A stretch of DNA of 64,000 nucleotides. Source: Chitinophaga niastensis. GTDB taxonomy: Bacteria; Bacteroidota; Bacteroidia; Chitinophagales; Chitinophagaceae. A model generated the notes under the pieces. The model ran no database searches and was not told the DNA's origin. It saw nothing but the letters and a program-made list of their open reading frames with translations. Location of the stretch: NCBI RefSeq assembly GCF_003014755.1, contig NZ_PYAW01000001.1:1736001-1800000 (forward strand). Reading direction: 5' to 3'. This document shows, in pieces, positions 7,242-17,000 of this stretch (positions within the stretch are counted from its first letter, which is position 1; every line of letters starts with the position of its first letter). A program made the position numbers and the translations under genes.

Positions 7242-9169
7242 TGATAAAGACGTTTAGTCATATACGTTATAAGCATATAACAACTGCTTTTTGTGCAGTC
7301 GTTATGTTTTTGTGCCTGGCGGAAAAAGGAATGGCGCAAAGTCCGCAATTACCTGAACTGCAGCAGGAGCTGACGCAGCAACATGACAGTACCCGCTATG
7401 CAGATGTGATGGGAAAGATGGGAGCACTGTATTTGATGATTAACATTGATAGTAGTTTTTGGTATGCGATAAAAGAAGAAGAGCTGGCCGCCCGTTTACA
7501 ATATAAAGCGGGCATGGCTGATGCCTATGACGTTATGAGTTTTTGCTACGCACTGAAAACTGATTTCAGTATCGCTAATGTCTATGCCTATAAAGCATTG
7601 CAGCTGCATAAGGCGTTATCTGATTCTGCGCGCATCAGCAAAACGTTGAGTAATATTTACCTGTACTACCGTAACCTGGGCCGGCCGGTAGAAGCCAATA
7701 ATTATTTTAATGAAGCATTCTATATGGCTGCCCGATTGCCGCCATCACAGGATTCTATGTACAGCATATTGCTGGTGAATTATGCCATGCGTTTTTATAA
7801 AGACAGCATTCACCGGGATTCTGTGCAATGGGCGCTGAAAAAGGCCCGGCACATTAGTGAAAAATATCCCCGCAGCAGGCTGATATTTTATATAGATGCT
7901 TATGCAGCAGATGAGCTGGCAAAACACGGACATGGAAAAGAAGCGGAAGCTAAAATTAATATGCTGGCAGATAATGCGCTTAAAAGAGGGTTGCCCTATG
8001 TAGCAATGGATATGTATAACCGGTTGGAAGCCTATCTGCAGCAAGGATATTTTATAGACTCTACCCGCTACAGAGCATTGTCTTATGAACTGGCCAAAAA
8101 GGCTGGTTGCATTGAATTAAATCTTTCCACATTGGCAGGATTATATGATTATTACAGTCAAAAAAAGGACCTTTCAAAAATAAGTTACTACAGTAACGAA
8201 ATTATGCGACTGGCTGCGCAGAGCCGCTACCAACAGGGGTCAGGGCCTATCAACTATATCAATTATTTTCTGAAGGAACGTGCGTTGCAGCAAATAACGC
8301 AGCGAAATTTTGATCAGCAGCAGAAACTGGAAAAAGAAAGGGTGATCAGAAGGCATAACAAGTTTATAATGGCCGGTATATTTACCATTGTTATATTATT
8401 AATTGCGTTAGTCTTCAGCCGTTACAGGCAGTACATTACCTCACAACAACAGGAAGCGTTGTTGTCAAAAAAATACAAAGACATCTCTCTGAAAAATGTT
8501 ACACTACGGGCAAATGATGAATTTAAAAATAAGCTGATCGCTATTATAGCCAATGATTTCAGGGCGCCTCTTCAATATATTGTTGAAGTAGCGGTGCATT
8601 TAAAAAATAATGAGATGGATCAGGCTGTTGTGGCGGGTTTACTGAAAGAAATAGCAGGTGCTTCCGGTAGAACACTGACTGTCTTTGATAATATTTTAAA
8701 ATGGATACGGCTGCAGTTATCAGGTTTTGTGTACCGTCCTGCACCCTGTCAGCTGCAAAACGCTATGCAGACGGCTTTACAGCCATTACAGCCGGTAATA
8801 GTGCAAAAGAAGCTGGAAGTAGTGAATAAGATACCACCTGATGTAGAAGTGTCCGCAGATGTGGAAATGTTGCGTTTAGTGAACCTTCAGTTATTGCAGG
8901 TAGCGGTAAATTATGCAGTGGGAAGTAGTTTGCTGGCCATTATTTCCTGGAAAGAAAATACAACCGTATATGTACAGGTCATAGCGGATACAGGAGGAGA
9001 AGTATCGGCCATTGTAAAATCATTATCAGACTGGCAGCAGGACATGTATGCCCTGGGATATGCTATCGCCAGGGATTTTATTGATAAAATGAACGGAGAG
9101 ATAAGTGTGGGGGAGAGTGAAGGGAGATATCTTACGTTGACGTATACACTAAAAGTAATTAGCTCTTAG
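7241..9169 (+). CDS. Degenerate TPR histidine-kinase paralog (pseudokinase)
   Basis: A 642-residue paralog of the preceding kinase with the same order: signal sequence, TPR region, membrane span (about 376-393), linker and kinase core. The phosphoacceptor histidine is replaced by Asn438 (IIANDFRAPL against IAHDFRTPL), the N-box reads LQLLQVAVNYAV so both conserved asparagines are lost, and the G1 box DEGPG has become ADTGGE. The reading frame is nevertheless open over its whole length and the terminal RDFIDKMNGE is conserved with the partner. I infer a non-catalytic partner, for example a heterodimer subunit of the upstream kinase; translation is coupled through TAATG. Confidence 0.85.
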   Translation: MIKTFSHIRYKHITTAFCAVVMFLCLAEKGMAQSPQLPELQQELTQQHDSTRYADVMGKMGALYLMINIDSSFWYAIKEEELAARLQYKAGMADAYDVMSFCYALKTDFSIANVYAYKALQLHKALSDSARISKTLSNIYLYYRNLGRPVEANNYFNEAFYMAARLPPSQDSMYSILLVNYAMRFYKDSIHRDSVQWALKKARHISEKYPRSRLIFYIDAYAADELAKHGHGKEAEAKINMLADNALKRGLPYVAMDMYNRLEAYLQQGYFIDSTRYRALSYELAKKAGCIELNLSTLAGLYDYYSQKKDLSKISYYSNEIMRLAAQSRYQQGSGPINYINYFLKERALQQITQRNFDQQQKLEKERVIRRHNKFIMAGIFTIVILLIALVFSRYRQYITSQQQEALLSKKYKDISLKNVTLRANDEFKNKLIAIIANDFRAPLQYIVEVAVHLKNNEMDQAVVAGLLKEIAGASGRTLTVFDNILKWIRLQLSGFVYRPAPCQLQNAMQTALQPLQPVIVQKKLEVVNKIPPDVEVSADVEMLRLVNLQLLQVAVNYAVGSSLLAIISWKENTTVYVQVIADTGGEVSAIVKSLSDWQQDMYALGYAIARDFIDKMNGEISVGESEGRYLTLTYTLKVISS

Positions 9170-9172
9170 CCC

Positions 9173-9224
9173 TTAGCTTTTAGTGCTTCAGAAGTATATC
9201 GTTTTCCGAAGCACTAAAAGCTAA
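9173..9224. terminator. Family C palindrome acting as bidirectional terminator
   Basis: Arms TTAGCTTTTAGTGCTTC (9173-9189) and GAAGCACTAAAAGCTAA (9208-9224) are perfectly complementary. They lie between the convergent pseudokinase and fabH genes. The AGCTTTTAG words link this hairpin to the larger palindrome at 41850-41968. Confidence 0.65.
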
Positions 9225-9241
9225 CTGCTAAAAGCTATTTG

Positions 9242-10252
9242 TTATTTACCTACTTTATCCCCATCATAAGCCCACCTGATATAGTTGGCGCCCCAGGTAA
9301 AGCCGCCACCAAAGGCTGCCATCATGATGTTGTCGCCTTTTTTCAGGTGCTTTTCATAATCCCACAGGCATAAAGGAATAGTACCCGCAGTGGTATTACC
9401 ATAGCGGTGAATATTCATCATTACTTTTTCATCTGGTACATTGATATATTGGGAAGTAGCAGCGATAATACGTTTGTTTGCCTGGTGAGGTACCAGCCAT
9501 GCAATATCTTCAGCAGTCAGGTTATTACGTTCCATGACACCTTTAGCAGCTTCCGTCATATTGGCTACTGCATATTTGAACACCATTTTACCTTCCTGGT
9601 ATACATAGTGTTCTCGGTTGTTTACTGTATCAATGCTGGCAGGTTTAACAGAGCCACCGGCTTTCATGTGCAGGTATTCGCGGCCATGACCATCGCTTTT
9701 CAGGATGCTGTCAATCAAACCGTATCCTTCTGTGTCAGCCTCCAGTAATACACCGCCGGCACCGTCGCCAAAGATGATGCAGGTAGTTCTGTCGGTATAA
9801 TCAATAATAGAACTCATTTTGTCGGCGCCGATGACCATTACTTTTTTGTAACGACCACTTTCAATGAAGCGGGCACCTGTTTCCAGTGCATACAAAAAGC
9901 CTGAGCAGGCAGCACTGATATCAAAGCCAAAAGCGTTTTTAGCGCCAATTTTATCGGTTACAACATTGGCTGTTGCCGGGAAAGTCATGTCCGGGGTAAC
10001 AGTGGCAACTATCAACAGATCAATTTCTTCCGGGGAGATACCTCTTTTTTTGCAGATCTCCAGGGCTACCGGCACACACAAATCAGATGTACCTTTGCCT
10101 TCTCCTTTCAAAATTCTTCTCTCAGAAATGCCTGTCCGGGTTAATATCCAGTCGTTTGTTGTATCTACTAATTTCTCTAATTCCTGGTTGGTTAGCACGT
10201 AATCGGGAACATACCCACCCACCGCTGTAATAGCGGCCGTTATTTTATTCAT
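9242..10252 (-). CDS. fabH: Beta-ketoacyl-ACP synthase III
   Basis: Condenses acetyl-CoA (or branched acyl-CoA primers, usual in Bacteroidota) with malonyl-ACP to start fatty-acid elongation. The 336 residues carry the complete catalytic triad: Cys116 in SAACSGFLYA, His256 in VPHQANKRI and Asn286 in YGNTTAGTIP. The closing MAAFGGGFTWGANYIRW is also typical. It is divergently arranged with ruvA and closed downstream by the shared hairpin. FabH genes in this group are often clustered with plsX and rpmF; that is not the case here. Confidence 0.96.
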   Translation of the reverse strand: MNKITAAITAVGGYVPDYVLTNQELEKLVDTTNDWILTRTGISERRILKGEGKGTSDLCVPVALEICKKRGISPEEIDLLIVATVTPDMTFPATANVVTDKIGAKNAFGFDISAACSGFLYALETGARFIESGRYKKVMVIGADKMSSIIDYTDRTTCIIFGDGAGGVLLEADTEGYGLIDSILKSDGHGREYLHMKAGGSVKPASIDTVNNREHYVYQEGKMVFKYAVANMTEAAKGVMERNNLTAEDIAWLVPHQANKRIIAATSQYINVPDEKVMMNIHRYGNTTAGTIPLCLWDYEKHLKKGDNIMMAAFGGGFTWGANYIRWAYDGDKVGK

Positions 10253-10341
10253 ATAAACTAAATATGTGTTTAAAACGAGGCGTAAAAATACGATATAAAC
10301 GAATATTTCCTAAAAAAGTCGCATTTGACAAATATTAAGAA

Positions 10342-10371
10342 TTGTCAATCCGTTAAAAGTTAGCATCTTTG
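10342..10371 (+). promoter_or_regulatory. Bacteroidota-type promoter of ruvA-sprA
   Basis: A -33 TTG at 10342-10344 and a -7 CATCTTTG at 10364-10371 are separated by exactly 19 bases, the Bacteroidota spacing. One position departs from TAnnTTTG. A start a few bases later would leave a leader of about 65 nt before the ruvA ATG, and sprA follows ruvA after only 33 bases without a terminator. Confidence 0.5.
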
Positions 10372-10442
10372 CCCGGATTTACCCGAAATACATTTTATTC
10401 ATTTTCCGTAAGTTTACTTAAATTACCGAACCTTTACCTTGT

Positions 10443-11030
10443 ATGATCGCTTATCTGAATGGAAAATTGGCCTATAAATCACCCGCTCTTGTTCATATCG
10501 ATGTGAATGGAGTTGGATATGAGGTGCAGATCAGCCTTAATACCTATTCCCGTATACAGCATATGGAGAATTGTAAGCTGTTAACCTTTCTTCAGATTAA
10601 AGAGGACGCACATACTTTATATGGTTTTTTTGAAGAGGCAGAAAGAAGTCTTTTCCTTTTGTTGATCAGTGTATCAGGTGTGGGAGCCAGTACTGCACGT
10701 ATGATGTTATCATCTTTGCAACCGGAAGATGTACAGCGTGCTATCCTGATGGAAAATGAAAAGATGCTCGAAGGCGTGAAAGGTATCGGGGCAAAAACAG
10801 CCAAACGTATTATTCTTGAACTGAAAGACAAATTAGCAAAGCATAAGGATACCGGAACACATTTATCTGCCGTGACAAACAATACAATTCACGAAGATGC
10901 GTTAAATGCTCTGGTAACTCTTGGCATAGCCCGGAATATGGCAGAATCGGCGATCCAGAGAGTTATGAAAAATGAACCACTATTGCAAAACTTGGAAGAG
11001 CTGATAAAAAAGGCCCTGAAGAGTTTATAA
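10443..11030 (+). CDS. ruvA: Holliday junction helicase subunit RuvA
   Basis: Binds four-way DNA junctions as a tetramer and loads the RuvB motor for branch migration in recombination repair. The 195-residue protein shows the N-terminal OB fold (MIAYLNGKLAYKSPALVHID, then VNGVGYEV), paired helix-hairpin-helix motifs (SVSGVGASTARMML and GVKGIGAKTAKRIILELKDK) and the C-terminal RuvB-binding three-helix domain (DALNALVTLGIARNMAESAI). It is in frame with, and 33 bases upstream of, the sprA start, suggesting co-transcription; the ruvA-sprA order is common in Bacteroidota. Confidence 0.96.
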   Translation: MIAYLNGKLAYKSPALVHIDVNGVGYEVQISLNTYSRIQHMENCKLLTFLQIKEDAHTLYGFFEEAERSLFLLLISVSGVGASTARMMLSSLQPEDVQRAILMENEKMLEGVKGIGAKTAKRIILELKDKLAKHKDTGTHLSAVTNNTIHEDALNALVTLGIARNMAESAIQRVMKNEPLLQNLEELIKKALKSL

Positions 11031-11063
11031 TTAAATGAAATCCTCTATAAAAACCTATTTTTC

Positions 11064-14000
11064 TTGGCAAGAAAAACATTCTATGGTGCTTTTGCAGTTT
11101 TAGCAATTGTGTCCTTTATCATTGTTGATACTGCCGCTAGGGATCGTTCTGGGAATCTGAAATTATCGAAAAAGAAGAGTTGGGAGCCGGATACCACCAT
11201 TACAGGTCAAACCAAAATCGATACTACCGGGAAAAAAGATACCTTGAAATACCCCCTTCAGGACAGACGCGGCCCCAATATCACGGATCCTGCGTCCAGG
11301 AATGCTATTGACCTTAAGGACCCCGCTAATATCAACAAAACGGTAGAATACGATCCGGTTACCAAACAATATACCGTTACCGAAAAAATCGGTAGCCAGT
11401 ATTATCGTAACCCTACCTACATGAACTTCGACGAGTTCTATAAACTACAAACCAAACAGAGTGAACAGGATTACTGGCAAAAAAGAGCCAGCGCCCTAGG
11501 TAACCTGAACCAACGTAGTAACGGACCCGCATTATATAATGGTAACAACCTCTTTGACCGCATCTTTGGTGGCAGTAAAGTAGACATACGTCCACAAGGT
11601 AGCCTGGACCTCACTTTCGGTTACCAGGGACAAAATATCAAAAATCCCGTGCTGGTAGAGCAGGCGCGTAAGAACGGCGGATTTAATTTTGATATGGGCA
11701 TCAACATGAATGTGGTAGGTAAAATTGGCGATAAGCTAAAACTTATCACCAACTATAACACCCAATCTCAATTCGATTTTGAAAACCAGGTAAAACTGGA
11801 ATATACCGGCTACAACGACGAAATTATCAAGAAGATCGAAGCAGGTAACGTAAGCTTCCCGTTGCGCAGCTCTCTTATTTCAGGTATTCAATCACTCTTC
11901 GGGGTAAAAACACAATTACAGTTTGGTCGCTTAACAGTAACCAGCGTACTTTCTAATCAGAAGTCGCAGAAGCAGAACCTCATGTTAAAAGGAGGTACCC
12001 AGGTACAGGATTATAATATCCGTGCCGATGAATACGAAGATAACCGTCACTTCCTGCTGGCACAGTATTTCAGGAATCAGTTCAATGATGCCATGTCTAA
12101 CCTGCCGGTAATAAAATCCCTGGTGAATATTACCCGCATGGAAGTTTGGGTTACAAACAAAACAGGAGCCACTACGCAAACCCGCGATATCGTGGGGCTG
12201 ATGGACCTGGCAGAACATGAACCCTATAACACTACCAGTATACATGTAACATCCAGTTCCAAGTTGCCGGACAGGGCGACCAATGACCTCTATACAAACC
12301 TTATCCGTGACCCGGCCAGTCGTAACACTGGGACAGTAGTTAGCCGATTGCTGGGATTAGGTCTGCAACCGGTATCTGAATTTGAAAAAATATTTGCCAG
12401 AAAACTGGACTCCACAGAATATACTTATAATAAACAACTGGGCTACATCTCCCTGATTCAACAACTGCAACCAGATGAAGTATTGGCGGTTGCCTATCAA
12501 TACACCTATAATGGAAGGGTGTACCAGGTAGGGGAATTTTCGCAGGATGTACCACCGGATCAAAATAACAGCGCCAATCAGCCTATTCTGTTCCTGAAAT
12601 TGCTGAAAGCTACTTCCGCACGTCCCACGCTGCCGATTTGGAAACTGATGATGAAAAATATTTACGCCACCGGCGGCTTCCAGGTAAATAAGGAAGATTT
12701 CCGGATGGATGTATACTATAAAGATCCGGGTGCTGAAGGCAGGCCCCCCAGCGATAAACGGTATATCCCTGATGCCAAGGGAGATTTTGCCGGCGCACCT
12801 ATCATTACTATCCTTAACCTGGATCGGCTCAACAATCAACTGGATCCACAGCCCGATGGAGTGTTTGACTACGTAGAAGGCTATACGATAAATTCACTCA
12901 CAGGAAAGATTATGTTCCCTGTGCTGGAACCCTTTGCAGGCGGACTTAAAAAGGCCTTCGGTGGAGATGCCAGCCTGGAAAAACAATACCTCTACAATGT
13001 GTTGTATGACTCCATCAAAGTAGTGGCCCAACAATTCCCGCAACTAAACCGCTACGTGATACGTGGTTCCTATAAATCAGCTAACTCCTCCGAAATCAGT
13101 CTGGGTGGCGGTATTACCATTCCGCAAGGCTCTGTAACAGTAACGGCAGGCGGGCAGCAGCTGCGTGAAAACGTGGATTTTATCATTGACTATAACTTGG
13201 GTAAGCTCAAAATCATTAACAGCGGCGTATTGAATTCCGGTGTACCTATCAATGTACAGTTTGAAAACAATGCTTTGTTTGGTCAACAGGTACGTAACTA
13301 TTTTGGTACGCGACTGGATTACATCGTTAATGATAAATTAAGTTTGGGAGGTACCGTTGTGCGCATGAGCGAAAGACCTTATTATCAGAAGGTGAACTAC
13401 GGCGAAGACCCTATCAAAAACACCATGGTAGGTCTGGATGCAAACTATGCCTCAGAATGGAAAGGACTCTCCAGGTTCCTGGATAAGTTGCCTAACTATA
13501 CTTCTACTTCTCCTTCTCACATTTTATTCACTGGTGAAGTAGCCCGGTTATTCCCTGGCCACAGTAAACTGATTAATGAACCCGGCAGCAAGCAGGGTAC
13601 GGCATATATAGATGATTTTGAAGGTGTGAAAAGCGGGTACGACCTGAAGTTCCCGGCTACCAGCTGGGCGTTGGCATCTACTCCCAAAGGAGCCAGAGAT
13701 GCCAGTGGAAGGGTGCTTTTTCCGGAAGCAGAGCTTAACAACGTCCTGGAGTATGGTAAAAACAGGGCTAAACTGGCCTGGTATATTATTGAACCTACGC
13801 TGCAAATACCTAAGTCGCCCAACCTGCCACCAGGTATCTCTGCTGATGATCAGTCGGATCCGCGCGTAAGGCTGGTATATCAGAAAGAAGTTTTTAAGAA
13901 CAGATCTACCGACTTTGGACAGAGCCAGCTGAGTACACTTGATTTGGCTTATTATCCTACAGAAAGAGGTCCGTATAACTTTACCAACAGCCCCCTGGCG

Positions 14001-17000
14001 ATGGACCGGAATGGCCGTTTAGCCAGACCGCAGGGCAAATGGGGCGGTATCATGCGTGCCATTGATAACAGTGATTTTGAAACAGCTAATATAGAATACA
14101 TCGAATTCTGGATACAGGATCCTTTTATCAAACAGCCTACCAGCAGCGGTGGATCATTGTACTTTAACCTTGGAAACGTATCGGAAGATATTCTCAAAGA
14201 CTCTAAGAAGTTTTTTGAAAATGGTATGCCCGATCCCAACCAGGACCCTAACAAGATCGACTCCTCCAAATGGGGCCGTGTACCTAAGTTTCAGCAGCAG
14301 ATTACCCAGGCGTTTGACAACGATCCTAACATCCGCAGCTACCAGGACGTTGGTTACGATGGTTTGAAATCAAAAGATGAGGCGGCTTTCTTCAAAGGCT
14401 ATATGGATACGCTGAACATGTTCTTTGGTGGAACACCCGTAATGGCACAGGCGATTAAAGATCCGTCGAACGATGATTACAAACATTATCGCAGTGCGGA
14501 TTATGATGCTGCCCGTACCAATATCCTGGGCCGTTACAAAAACTATAGCAACCCTGAAGGTAACTCCCCGGTATCTGATCCTAATTCCCAGTTCTCTACA
14601 GCTGCCACCAATATTCCGGAGTCTGAAGATCTGAACAGGGATGGTACCATGAATGAAACGGAAGAGTATTTCCAATACCGGGTGGATCTGAAACCTAACA
14701 TGGCCGTGGGATCTAACTTTATTGTGGATAAGATAGATGCGGCAGTAGATTTACCGAACGGACAAAAAACAACAGAAACATGGTACCAGTTTAAGGTGCC
14801 TTTGAACCAGTATAACAATAAGATAGGCAACATACCGGATTTTAAATCCATTCGTTTCATGCGTATGTTCCTCACTAACTTCAATGACTCAGTGGTGGTG
14901 CGTTTCGCGAAGCTGGAACTGGTGCGCAACCAATGGCGCCGTTATATGTATGAGCTGAAACCGGGTGATCCTATTCCATTGGACCAGTCAACGGCCTTTA
15001 ATTCTTCCGCTGTAAATATTGAAGAAAACTCTTCCCGTACACCTATTCCGTATGTGTTACCTCCGGGAGTAGTAAGACAGAATACTATCAGCACCAATAA
15101 TACTACCCTGCAATTGAATGAGCAATCATTGTCTATACAGGTTTGTAACCTCAAGGACGGTGAAACACGAGCACTCTACAAAACATTAAACATGGATATG
15201 CGTCAGTATAAAAAACTGCAGATGTATATCCATGCGGAAGCATCTGGATCTGCCACTGCATTGAAAGATGGACAGATACAGGCAGTAATTCGTATTGGTA
15301 GCGACTTTGTTAGTAACTACTATGAATATCGCATTCCATTGAAAGTAACTGACTGGAATGGCCCTAAAACTGCCGCGGATATCTGGCCGGATCGTAATAA
15401 TCTGGATCTGGTGATGTCACAATTGAGTGCGCTGAAACAGAAACGTAATATGTGCGATTCCTGTACCCCGTTGTTACCTTACCCGGCAGTACCGGTTGCA
15501 GATGCATATGGTAATTTTATGTCGGTGGTTGGTAACCCAAGTTTGGGAGATGCACGTACCATGATGATAGGCATACTCAATCCTAAAGATGATGGGCAAC
15601 CGCGTTGTGCGGAAGTATGGCTGGATGAATTGCGCCTCGCCGACTTTGATGAAAAAGGTGGCTATGCTGCATTGGGTAGAGTAGATGTACAGCTATCAGA
15701 TCTGGGTACTATTTCCGTTTCGGGTAATATGCACACAGCCGGTTTCGGTAATATTGATCAGCGGGTGAATGAGCGCTTCAGGGATAACTTCCTGCAATAT
15801 GATGCAGCAGCTAACCTGGATCTGGGTAAGCTATTACCTAAAAAAGCAGGTATCTCTATTCCGGTATATGCAGGTTATTCACAATCTGCCAGCAATCCGC
15901 AATATGATCCTTATGATCTGGATATTAAGTTGAAAGATAAGATTGCCCTGGCCAGAAACCGCCAGGAAAGAGATTCTATCAAGAAAGATGCGCAGGACTT
16001 CACTTCCATTAAAAGTCTGAACTTTACGAACGTCCGAAAACTTAATCTGGGTGGGGGCGGAAAGCACCATTTGTGGGATATTGAGAATTTTGACATCAGT
16101 TACTCCTTCTCTCAGATCCTCCGGCATAACCCACTGATAAAAAATGATCAGCTTACCAAACACCGTGGGGGCATGGGCTATAACTATGCCGGGCAACCGC
16201 ATTACCTGGAGCCATTTAAAAAACTGATCAAAAGCAAAACGCATTGGCTGGACCTGATACGTGATTTCAACATCAACTATGTTCCATCTATCCTTAGCTT
16301 CCGGGCAGATATTTCCAGGCAGTTTGGGGCTACCCGTATCCGGAATGTAGGAGGTGATGTCAAATACCAGCTACCGGAAACGTACAATAAATACTTTACG
16401 TTTGACCGCTACTATACATTAAAATGGGACTTTACCAGGAGTATCAACTTTGAATTTAATGCGGTTAACAATGCCCGCATTGATGAACCGAATGGTCGTA
16501 TAGATAATTCTGCCAAGAAGGATACAGTGCGCCACAACTTCTTCAAAGGAGGACGTAGCACCAACTATATGCATAACGCCAATTTCACGTATACACTACC
16601 TATGGCTAAATTCCCGGCATTAAGCTGGACCAATATTGCCTTTGGTTACAGCACGGAATACCGGTGGACAGGTGCATCTCAATTGGCTATATACCTCGGT
16701 AATGCGATTGAGAACTCACAACAAAAAACACTGACAGCAGAATTCAAGTTTACAGAGCTATATAATAAATCAAAATATCTGCGAAAGATAAATACGCGCA
16801 AACCGCAGAACAATAATAATTCGCAGAATAATAACAATAATAATAACGCTAATAAAACAGCTGCTGCTAATCAGGCGCAACAAAACCAGGCCGCAGCAGA
16901 TGAAATATCACCGTGGGTGAAAGGGATACTGAAGCCGCTCATGATGTTGAAACGTGTTGGTTTTAACTATAATGAAAATGCAGGTACCCGTTTGCCGGGA

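Noticed and set aside
12357-12839. 160-codon ORF antisense to sprA
   Set aside because: Shadow of the sprA frame; no start context, motif or homolog recognised.
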